DNA of 64,000 nt from contig NZ_CP108093.1 in NCBI RefSeq assembly GCF_036188265.1, positions 3,926,001 through 3,990,000 on the forward strand. The letters run 5' to 3'. Below the pieces are notes generated by a model. The model worked only from the letters and a program-made list of their open reading frames with translations. It was not told where the DNA came from and did no database searches. Shown here piece after piece: positions 21,872-28,945 of this stretch (position 1 is the stretch's first letter; every line of letters begins with the position of its first letter). Source of the stretch: Streptomyces sp. NBC_00247. GTDB taxonomy: Bacteria; Actinomycetota; Actinomycetes; Streptomycetales; Streptomycetaceae. Made by a program: the position numbers and the translations under genes.

Positions 21872-23977
21872 TCAGGCGGCCAGCGCCCCGGGCAGCGGGG
21901 CCGCGTGCACGACGGTGAGGCCGGACACCGCGCGGGTCAGTGCCACGTACAGCCGGCGCAGTCCGGTGCGCTCGTCGGGCTCGCCGTCGACCACGGCCGC
22001 CGGTTCGTCCAGCACCACGTAGTCGTACTCCAGGCCCTTCGCCAGCGAAGCCGGGACCAGCGTCAGCCGGGACGCGGCGCTCGTCTCCTCGCCCGGCGAC
22101 AGCACGGCGTGCCCGGCCGCCGCCAGCGCCTCGGCCAGCGCGGGGACCCGGGCGTCGGCGGCGATCAGCCCGATCGAACCCTCCTGCTCCAGCGCCTCCT
22201 CGCAGGCGGCGACCGCCGCCGCGACCAGTGCCCCGGCGTCGCCCACCGGACGAACCGCCAGCGAACCGGGCGACTCCCGCACCGACTCGACCGGCGCGAG
22301 GCCGGGGGCGATCGAGGGCAGCAGCCGGGAGGCGTACGCGATCACCTCGCGCGGCACACGGAACCCCGCCGTCAGCTCCTCCACGTGCGCGTCCCGCTTG
22401 CCCAGGTGACCGAGCGCGTCCGCCCAGCTCCGCGTCGACCAGGGCGTGGTGCCCTGCGCGAGGTCGCCCAGGACGGTCGCCGAACCCGTCGAACAGCGGC
22501 GCCCCACCGCCCGGTACTGCATCGGGGAGAGGTCCTGCGCCTCGTCGAGCACCACATGGCCGAGCGAGTGCGTACGCTCCACCAGGTCACGGGCCTCGTC
22601 GATCAGCACCGCGTCCGCCGTCGACCACTTCGCCGACTTCACGCTGCGGGCCGGCTTCGTCCAGAGCACCGCCTTCCGCTCGTCCTCGGTGAGCAGCCCC
22701 TCCGCGTGCGCGGCCAGGAACTCCGGGTCGGAGAGCAGCCGCAGCACCAGCTTCGCCGGATCGACGGCGGGCCAGACCGCCTTGACCGCCGCCTTCACGG
22801 CGGGCGTACGGGCCACCGCGTTCTGCACCCGGTCGTCCGGCGCCTCCCCTGCCTCCTCCATCCGGACCAGCACCCGGTGCGCGATCCGCTGCGGCAGCGC
22901 CTCGTGCGCGGCGCCGTACCGCATGTCGCGGGCGAGCAGCTCATCGACCAGCTCCTCCACCTCGTACGCCGGGACCCGCCAGCGGCGCGAACCGCGCACC
23001 ACCACGACCTCCTCGGTGGGCGGGGTGACGTGCGAGCGGATCGCCCGCCGCAGCACCTCGGCCATCCGCGCGTCGCCCTTCACGAGGGCGGCGGACGCCT
23101 CGTCGGTGCCGCGCACCTCGACGTCCCTGGTGACCAGGTCCTCCACGGTCGCCTGCTGCACCTCCATCTCACCGAGGGCGGGCAGCACCTGCTCGATGTA
23201 GTGGAGGAACGACCGGTTGGGCCCGATGACGAGCGTGCCGGTGCGCGCCAGCCGGTCCCGGTGCGCGTACAGCAGGTACGCGACACGGTGCAGGCCCACC
23301 GCCGTCTTTCCGGTGCCGGGGCCACCCTGCACACAGATCGTGCCGCCCAGCTCACTACGGACGATCTCGTCCTGCTCCGGCTGGATCGTCGCGACGATGT
23401 CCCGCATCGGACCGACGCGCGGCCGTTCGATCTCGGCCTGGAGCAGCTTGCTGGTGGTGCCGGACCCGGCGCCCGCCGCCTCGGCGGGCGTGGTCAGGTC
23501 CTCGTCCTCGTACGCGGTCAGTTCGCCGCCGGTGTAGCCGAAGCGGCGGCGCAGCCCCACGTCCTGCGGGTCCAGGCGGGACGCCTGGTAGAACGCCTGC
23601 GAGACCGGCGCACGCCAGTCGATGACCATCGGGTCGCCGTGGGCGTCGTGGACGTGCCGCCGGCCGATGTAGAACCGCTCGCCCTCCGCGCCCTCGGCGA
23701 GCTCGCCGCCGACGGGGTGCTCGAAGTCGAGGCGGCCGAAGAAGAGCGGGGTGTGCGAGAGGTCGGCGAGCGCCTTGATGCGCTCGTCGATCTGCGCCTG
23801 GAGCACGGCGGCGTTCACCCAGTTGGCGGTGACGTCGCGGATGTCGAGGGCCTGGACGTCCTCGCGCATGACGCGCAGGGCCGTCCGGGACGCGGCGAGG
23901 TGTCCCCGCTCGCGGGCCAGCGGATCGGCGGGGGGATCGGTGGGGGAGTCACTTTCTGCGGTGTGCGGCGCGGACAC
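21872..23977 (-). CDS. HelD-type RNA polymerase-associated helicase
   Basis: A 701-residue UvrD/Rep-like superfamily 1 ATPase of the HelD group. It has an N-terminal coiled-coil arm (about 20-75), Walker A GGPGTGKT at 218-225, Walker B VVLDEAQDLSP and the C-terminal motif VALTRA. HelD proteins push into the RNA polymerase channels and release it from DNA; a Streptomyces member (HelR) also protects against rifamycins. GTG 23977 is chosen because GGAGG lies 9 bases upstream; a longer frame to 24037 lacks this. No rifamycin-associated element (about GGGGCTTGC inverted repeat) was seen upstream, so rifamycin induction is not supported. Confidence 0.87.
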   Translation of the reverse strand: MSAPHTAESDSPTDPPADPLARERGHLAASRTALRVMREDVQALDIRDVTANWVNAAVLQAQIDERIKALADLSHTPLFFGRLDFEHPVGGELAEGAEGERFYIGRRHVHDAHGDPMVIDWRAPVSQAFYQASRLDPQDVGLRRRFGYTGGELTAYEDEDLTTPAEAAGAGSGTTSKLLQAEIERPRVGPMRDIVATIQPEQDEIVRSELGGTICVQGGPGTGKTAVGLHRVAYLLYAHRDRLARTGTLVIGPNRSFLHYIEQVLPALGEMEVQQATVEDLVTRDVEVRGTDEASAALVKGDARMAEVLRRAIRSHVTPPTEEVVVVRGSRRWRVPAYEVEELVDELLARDMRYGAAHEALPQRIAHRVLVRMEEAGEAPDDRVQNAVARTPAVKAAVKAVWPAVDPAKLVLRLLSDPEFLAAHAEGLLTEDERKAVLWTKPARSVKSAKWSTADAVLIDEARDLVERTHSLGHVVLDEAQDLSPMQYRAVGRRCSTGSATVLGDLAQGTTPWSTRSWADALGHLGKRDAHVEELTAGFRVPREVIAYASRLLPSIAPGLAPVESVRESPGSLAVRPVGDAGALVAAAVAACEEALEQEGSIGLIAADARVPALAEALAAAGHAVLSPGEETSAASRLTLVPASLAKGLEYDYVVLDEPAAVVDGEPDERTGLRRLYVALTRAVSGLTVVHAAPLPGALAA

Positions 23978-24372
23978 GGGGTATGGCCTCCGGCAGTTCG
24001 ACGCAGGGCGACGGCCGCACGGCGCTGAGGGGCGCACGGCCGGGTCCCGGTGGGCGGATCACGAGCGGTACGCGCGGTGGCGCGCGTACCGGCCGCGCAC
24101 GCGGTGGCGCGCACGGCAGTCGGCCGGTTTCCGTCCGGTCGGCGGCACTCCCCCGGCTGCCGGCGGTCGAGGCCGGTACCACGGTGCGGGAGGGCGGGGC
24201 AGACCGGCGATTGTATCCACGCTCCGGGGCCCGGACGAACCGGATGGGTTCTCCGGGGCCGGCACGGAGGCGTCGGTCGTTTTCGGGCCCGCACGGAGGC
24301 GGTGCTGCGGGCCGGGGGCGGCCCGGACGGCCTCCTGGCCCGTACGCGGGTGGCAGGAGCACCCTGGAAGAC
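23978..24372. other. Gap between divergent genes, with a hairpin
   Basis: This 395-base stretch has no convincing gene. It holds a perfect 10-bp stem (GGTACGCGCG / CGCGCGTACC, loop GTGG) at 24067-24090 and, just after, a similar GCGGTGGCGCGC repeat. The leaders of helD (minus) and the 62-residue gene (plus) lie at its ends. Confidence 0.6.
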
Positions 24373-24561
24373 ATGAGCACCGCGATCCTGAACCCCCGCA
24401 GGACCGGCCCCGCGCACGGCGCGACCGCGGCCACCGGTCACCTCCGGCCCCACCCCCTCGGCGACGCCCTGCGCGCCGTCCGCGTGTACGTCACCACCGC
24501 CCTGGACGTCGCCGTCCGGGGGGAGTACGCCGTCGGCTCCGGCATCCGCCGCGCACGGTGA
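24373..24561 (+). CDS. Small conserved hypothetical protein
   Basis: A 62-residue protein, MSTAILNPR start, with a hydrophobic-basic mid-part (LGDALRAVRVYVTTALDVAV) and a basic C-terminus. GGAAG sits just before the ATG. The amphipathic middle could bind a membrane, but I do not know the family. It is divergent from helD. Confidence 0.6.
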   Translation: MSTAILNPRRTGPAHGATAATGHLRPHPLGDALRAVRVYVTTALDVAVRGEYAVGSGIRRAR

Positions 24562-24580
24562 GTACGGGCGCGCCCCCGGG

Positions 24581-25114
24581 ATGAGTACGGACCCGGAGTT
24601 ATCGGCTCCGGTTCTGCGGTGGGCTGGGCGTATGCCCTACCGCCGCAGCCGTCCCCGTACCGCTGTCCGTACCGCCGTCGCCGCCGCCCCTGGATCCGTC
24701 GCGCTCCGGCCCGGCCGGGGTGCCCCGTGCGCCCCGCGCCGCGTCCCCGCCGTCCGCCGGCTCGGGTCGGCCCTGACCGGTTCCGGTCCCGCACCGCGCT
24801 GGGCCGTGCCCGCCGTCGCCACCGCCCTGCTCCCGCACCTGGTACCCGTGGTGACGGGCCTGATGTGGGTCGCCCTGCTCGCCGGTGCCGACTGCGGGGA
24901 GGCGTGCGAGCCCGCCGTGCGCGGCCCGCTGAACGTGGTGACCCTCGGCTACTCCCTCAGCTTCACCGTGACGCCGGCCGCGCTCGCCCTCTGCTGGCTG
25001 CTGGCGATCCGCCGCTCGTGGTCCGCGGCCCGCTGGATCGCCGCCGGGCTCGCGTACGTACCACCGGCGATGATCACCCTGGGCGTCATGCTGCTGTTCG
25101 TGCCGCGGCCTTGA
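24581..25114 (+). CDS. Hypothetical membrane protein
   Basis: The 177-residue frame has an Arg/Pro-rich N-terminal third and then three hydrophobic segments (about 75-100, 118-140, 150-172) joined by a loop with two cysteines (ADCGEACEP). No family recognised. The start is not firm: ATG 24632 (MPYRRSRP) is as likely as ATG 24581, and neither has a good ribosome site. The hydrophobic part is well supported by codon bias. Confidence 0.5.
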   Translation: MSTDPELSAPVLRWAGRMPYRRSRPRTAVRTAVAAAPGSVALRPGRGAPCAPRRVPAVRRLGSALTGSGPAPRWAVPAVATALLPHLVPVVTGLMWVALLAGADCGEACEPAVRGPLNVVTLGYSLSFTVTPAALALCWLLAIRRSWSAARWIAAGLAYVPPAMITLGVMLLFVPRP

Positions 25115-25161
25115 CCGCGCTCACGGCCTCGCGCGGAGCAGTCAATATCTTCACCGACCTC

Positions 25162-25509
25162 GTGGGCCCGTCTGAAAACGAAGGACCTGAAACTCGCCCA
25201 CGAACGCTGACGTGTCTGCAGGAAGCGGTGGCCATCCGGAGGGTTCAGGCGGTGCGGAATTTCGGTTTCTACGCCCCTCTGCTGAACACGGCGCTCAGCG
25301 CTCTGTGGACGCATCAAGCGAAAAAGGGGCCGCTCGCGCAGGTGATATCCACGGCCGAGGAGAAGGTTCGCCTCCTCCGAGAACTGGCCCAATTCAGTGA
25401 GGCTCTCTTCGGCGGGCAACGGGAAGGGGCCGAGCGGGCACTGCGCGACCTGAAGCGGGCCGAAGCGCAGGAAGCAGGGAGAAGCGCTGAAGGCGACGGG
25501 CCCGCGTGA
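25162..25509 (+). CDS. Hypothetical protein of low GC, possibly a fragment
   Basis: A frame open to a TGA at 25509 encodes about 115 residues from GTG 25162. The second half is helical and charged (AEEKVRLLRELAQFSEALFGGQ), the first half reads AIRRVQAVRNFGFYAPLLNTALSALWTHQ. The DNA is about 61% GC over 25141-25380, well below the roughly 72% around it, with codon use less biased. There is no clear ribosome site. It may be a transferred gene or the 3' part of one. No family recognised. Confidence 0.45.
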   Translation: MGPSENEGPETRPRTLTCLQEAVAIRRVQAVRNFGFYAPLLNTALSALWTHQAKKGPLAQVISTAEEKVRLLRELAQFSEALFGGQREGAERALRDLKRAEAQEAGRSAEGDGPA

Positions 25510-25704
25510 TTCCGTCGACGGCGGTGCAGCGAGCCGTGCGCCCTTCGACGGGCTGTGCGGCCTTCACGGCTTTCGACGAGGAGGGCCCTGCCTCTTCCCC
25601 GCGGGGGGAAGCGGCAGGGCGCGTCGCCGCCGCGCATCCGTGGGGCGGTCCCGGCTTCCCCGGGCCGGGCCCGCGCCACCCGTTCCGGGCGCCCGTCGCG
25701 GTCC

Positions 25705-27381
25705 TCAGTTCTCCGTGGTCCCGGCGTTCTCCGTGCCCGGGTTCTCCGTCAGCAGCTCGTCCGCGTCGACGATCCGGTACGCGTACCCCTGCTCGGCCAG
25801 GAACCGCTGCCGGTGTGCGGCGAAGTCCTGGTCGATGGTGTCGCGGGCGACCACCGAGTAGAAGCGGGCCTCGTGCCCGTCCGCCTTCGGACGCAGCACC
25901 CGGCCGAGCCGCTGCGCCTCCTCCTGGCGGGAGCCGAACGTACCCGACACCTGGATGGCGACGGTGGCTTCCGGCAGGTCGATGGAGAAGTTCGCGACCT
26001 TCGAGACGACCAGCACGCTGATCTCGCCCTGGCGGAACGACTCGAAGAGCTTCTCGCGCTGCGAGTTCGGCGTCTCACCCTTGATGACGGGTGCGTTCAG
26101 GTGCTCGCCCAGCTCGTCCAGCTGGTCGATGTACTGCCCGATGACGAGCGTCTGCTCGCCCGCGTGCTTGCGCACCAGCGCCTCCGTGACCTTCCGCTTG
26201 GTCACGGTGGTCGCGCAGAACCGGTACTTCTCCTCGGGCTCGGCCGTGGCGTACGCGAGCCGCTCGTGGTCGGTCAGGTTGACCCGTACCTCCACGCAGT
26301 CGGCGGGCGCGATGTAGCCCTGCGCCTCGATCTCCTTCCACGGGGCGTCGAACCGCTTCGGGCCGATGAGCGAGAACACGTCCGACTCCCGCCCGTCCTC
26401 GCGGACCAGCGTGGCGGTGAGACCGAGTCGGCGGCGGGCCTGGAGGTCGGCGGTGAACTTGAAGACCGGCGCGGGCAGCAGGTGCACCTCGTCGTAGATC
26501 ACCAGACCCCAGTCACGGGAGTCGAAGAGCTCCAGGTGCGCGTACACGCCCTTACGGCGCGTGGTGAGCACCTGGTACGTGGCGATGGTGACCGGGCGGA
26601 TCTCCTTGCGCGTACCGCTGTACTCGCCGATCTCCTCCTCGGTGAGCGAGGTGCGCTTGATCAGCTCGTGCTTCCACTGCCGGGCCGAGACCGTGTTGGT
26701 CACCAGGATCAGCGTGGTGGCCTTCGCCTCCGCCATCGCACCTGCTCCGACCAGCGTCTTTCCGGCACCACAGGGGAGCACCACGACACCGGAGCCGCCG
26801 TGCCAGAACCCGTCGACGGCCTGCCGCTGGTACGGCCGCAGCGACCAGCCGTCCTGGGCCAGCTCGATCGGGTGCGCCTCGCCGTCGACGTACCCGGCGA
26901 GGTCCTCCGCCGGCCAGCCGAGCTTCAGCAGCGTCTGCTTGATCTGCCCGCGCTCCGAGGGGTGCACGGCGACCGTGTCCGGGTCGAGGCGCGCCCCGAC
27001 CAGCGGGGTGATCTTCTTCGACCGCAGCACCTCTTCGAGGACCGGCCGGTCGGTGCTGGTCAGTACGAGACCGTGCACCGGGTGCTTGGACAGGGTGAGA
27101 CGGCCGTACCGCGCCATCGTCTCGGCGATGTCGACCAGCAGCGCGTGCGGCACGGGGTAGCGGGAGTACTCCACCAGCGCGTCGACGACCTGCTCGGCGT
27201 CGTGCCCGGCGGCGCGGGCGTTCCACAGCCCGAGCGGCGTCACGCGGTAGGTGTGGATGTGCTCGGGTGCGCGCTCCAGCTCGGCGAAGGGCGCGATCAC
27301 CCTGCGGCACGCGTCCGCCAGCTCGTGGTCGACTTCCAGCAGAAGCGTCTTGTCGCTCTGGACGATGAGGGGTCCGGTCAC
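25705..27381 (-). CDS. XPB/Ssl2-type DNA repair helicase
   Basis: A 558-residue superfamily 2 helicase of the bacterial XPB (ERCC3) type. Residues 1-170 are the XPB N-terminal damage-recognition-like part; then PYQRQAVDGFW, Walker A LPCGAGKTLVG, the DEVH box (YDEVHLLP), GLTATLVREDG and the C-terminal motif QRLGRVLRPK. These enzymes unwind DNA 3' to 5'. GTG 27381 (VTGPLIVQSDKTLLLEVDH) is preferred over the start at 27417, since relatives begin there. Its usual partner lies at 28946-31462, here 1.56 kb away instead of adjacent. Confidence 0.92.
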   Translation of the reverse strand: MTGPLIVQSDKTLLLEVDHELADACRRVIAPFAELERAPEHIHTYRVTPLGLWNARAAGHDAEQVVDALVEYSRYPVPHALLVDIAETMARYGRLTLSKHPVHGLVLTSTDRPVLEEVLRSKKITPLVGARLDPDTVAVHPSERGQIKQTLLKLGWPAEDLAGYVDGEAHPIELAQDGWSLRPYQRQAVDGFWHGGSGVVVLPCGAGKTLVGAGAMAEAKATTLILVTNTVSARQWKHELIKRTSLTEEEIGEYSGTRKEIRPVTIATYQVLTTRRKGVYAHLELFDSRDWGLVIYDEVHLLPAPVFKFTADLQARRRLGLTATLVREDGRESDVFSLIGPKRFDAPWKEIEAQGYIAPADCVEVRVNLTDHERLAYATAEPEEKYRFCATTVTKRKVTEALVRKHAGEQTLVIGQYIDQLDELGEHLNAPVIKGETPNSQREKLFESFRQGEISVLVVSKVANFSIDLPEATVAIQVSGTFGSRQEEAQRLGRVLRPKADGHEARFYSVVARDTIDQDFAAHRQRFLAEQGYAYRIVDADELLTENPGTENAGTTEN

Positions 27382-27517
27382 TCGCTGCGGCCCTTTCTCC
27401 GGGGTACGGCCGCGCATGCGGCCAAACGTCCAGTGTGCCGCATTACCGCGCCTTGTGGGGGTGGCGGTGGGTGTGAGGTGGGGCGTGGGCCCGGACGCCG
27501 GAGGCGGACGGCACCGG

Positions 27518-27730
27518 TCAGCCGCGGGATTCCGGGGCCCGCACCGTCCCCCGCTCCCACAGCTCCTCGCCGTGCTCCGCGAACCGGTCGAACATCCCGC
27601 TTTCGCCCTGCCGGCGCAGATGCAGCAGCGGCGAGTCGTGCCCGACGAGGCGCGCCAGGTGGGGCGTGACGAGGGCGTCGTGGTCGAACCGGGGGCCTGG
27701 TCGAATGGTGCCGACCATGCCCCGGATCAC
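27518..27730 (-). pseudogene. Remnant: C-terminus of a DUF5919-type XRE regulator
   Basis: Only about 65 residues remain. The pattern RFDHDALVTPH, then SPLLHLRRQ and MFDRFAEHGEELWERG matches how DUF5919 domains of XRE-family regulators end (RFDDEMLVN, LHLRR, LFDTYAESFERVW). The helix-turn-helix and most of the domain are missing. The upstream break is where the methyltransferase gene stops (27732-27734), which suggests that gene came in by replacing the rest. It could still be translated from the GTG at 27730. The match is from memory of the family, not a search. Confidence 0.5.
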
Positions 27731-27731
27731 C

Positions 27732-28589
27732 TTACGGATGCAGCACTGTCCCCAGCGGGCTCCCGGCCACCTCCGCTGCCGGGCGGGAGACGTACAGCGC
27801 GGTGTGGAAGGAGCCCTCGCTCTCCTTGCCCTGCGGGTCCGCGCCCGCGGCGAGGGTGGCGGCGACGGCGTACCGCTGTTCCTGTTCGTCGGTGAAGCGC
27901 CGTTGCGGGTAGGTCTGCGCGGTGTGCTTCTCGGTGGTCAGGCCGTGGACGCCCAGGCAGTCGGCGATCGGCCGGTAGCTGCCGGTACGCAGGACGAACG
28001 CGGCGACCCACACCGGGGCGTCCGCCCCGGCCAGCAGCGGTCCGAAGGTGCGCGGGGAGAGGAAGCTGACGCCGCCGGTGACGGTGATCAGGCGTACGTC
28101 CCGCGCGGCCCGCAGCAGGGCGGGGCTCGGCGGCGCGGTCTCCAGGTTCTCCGCGAACCCGTCGTCCAGCAGGCCCACGGCGCGGGCGTACGCGATGGCG
28201 CTCGGGGCGGCGTCGAGGCCGAGGACGCGGACCGCGTCGGGGCGCCGGTGGGCGGCGTAGAACTCCCTGTCCCGCTCGACGAGCTCGGCGGTGGTCAGCG
28301 CGGCGGCCTCCTCGGACGTGTAGTGGGTGTAGAGGTCGCTCAGGGTGAGGTGGTGGTTGAGCAGCGCGGCGTTGACGCCGTACGAGCAACAGAGGTCCAG
28401 CACGGTGGGGGCGGACGCCGCAGGTGCTCCGGGGCCGAGGGCGGTGAGCAGGCGGCGGAAGACGCTCTGGGCGTGGTGCGGCGTCTGGTAGCCCCAGGGC
28501 CCCAGCCCCCGGAAGAACGCACGCGGGTCGGGCTGGTCATAGGTGTCGTCGAACGGGGTCATGGCGTCGGCCGGCTGTGCAGAACTCAT
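27732..28589 (-). CDS. Class I SAM-dependent methyltransferase
   Basis: A 285-residue methyltransferase: SAM loop VLDLCCSYGVNAALL near residue 64, acidic VLGLDAAPSAI after the second strand, and a later ITVTGGVSFLSP. The N-terminal DQPDPRAFFRGLGPWGYQTPHHA is a distinctive lead. The substrate is unknown. ATG 28589 follows AGGGACGCCTG. It sits between two gene remnants and splits the helicase pair, so it was probably acquired by this locus. Confidence 0.82.
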   Translation of the reverse strand: MSSAQPADAMTPFDDTYDQPDPRAFFRGLGPWGYQTPHHAQSVFRRLLTALGPGAPAASAPTVLDLCCSYGVNAALLNHHLTLSDLYTHYTSEEAAALTTAELVERDREFYAAHRRPDAVRVLGLDAAPSAIAYARAVGLLDDGFAENLETAPPSPALLRAARDVRLITVTGGVSFLSPRTFGPLLAGADAPVWVAAFVLRTGSYRPIADCLGVHGLTTEKHTAQTYPQRRFTDEQEQRYAVAATLAAGADPQGKESEGSFHTALYVSRPAAEVAGSPLGTVLHP

Positions 28590-28816
28590 CAGGCGTCCCT
28601 TCCCGAGCGTCCCTGCGGCCCCGCGCCGTCCTCCGGCGCGGTCGCACGGGCGCCGGGACCGGTGCGGACCCGGCATCCTTCCGGGCGAGTCAACGCCGGA
28701 AGCGGCCCCCTGGGAACAGGGCGGTGAGGAAACCGGCCACCCCGAGTGCCCCCTGATCCTCCGCCGCCTTCGTCACCCACGTGGATTCACCGGTGCCGAG
28801 GTCGCGGTGCAGGCCG

Positions 28817-28918
28817 TCACACGCCTCTGATGAGGACGCGCTCACCGCAGAGCTTCGACCAGTCGTCGCGGTCGGAGGTCAGCACGATCGCGGGGCTGGG
28901 GGAGCACCGCGTACGCGA
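28817..28918 (-). pseudogene. Remnant: C-terminus of a PIN-domain protein
   Basis: The minus strand ends AIVLTSDRDDWSKLCGERV, then a few residues and TGA at 28817-28819. That matches the last strand and helix of VapC-like PIN ribonucleases (LTSDxxDW/L motif). Upstream in the same frame the sequence is no longer PIN-like, so only about 25-35 residues are left. No antitoxin was seen. The rest of the 356-base gap 28590-28945 holds no gene. Confidence 0.45.
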
Positions 28919-28945
28919 TGCGGGCACGCCACGGCAGGGCTCCAA

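Noticed and set aside
23978..24037. Longer start for HelD
   Set aside because: The added residues are Cys/Arg/Pro-rich, and the GTG at 23977 has GGAGG at the right distance.
23978..24372. A rifamycin-associated element upstream of helD
   Set aside because: I looked for the GGGGCTTGC-type inverted repeat and found none; only a CGCGCG hairpin is present.
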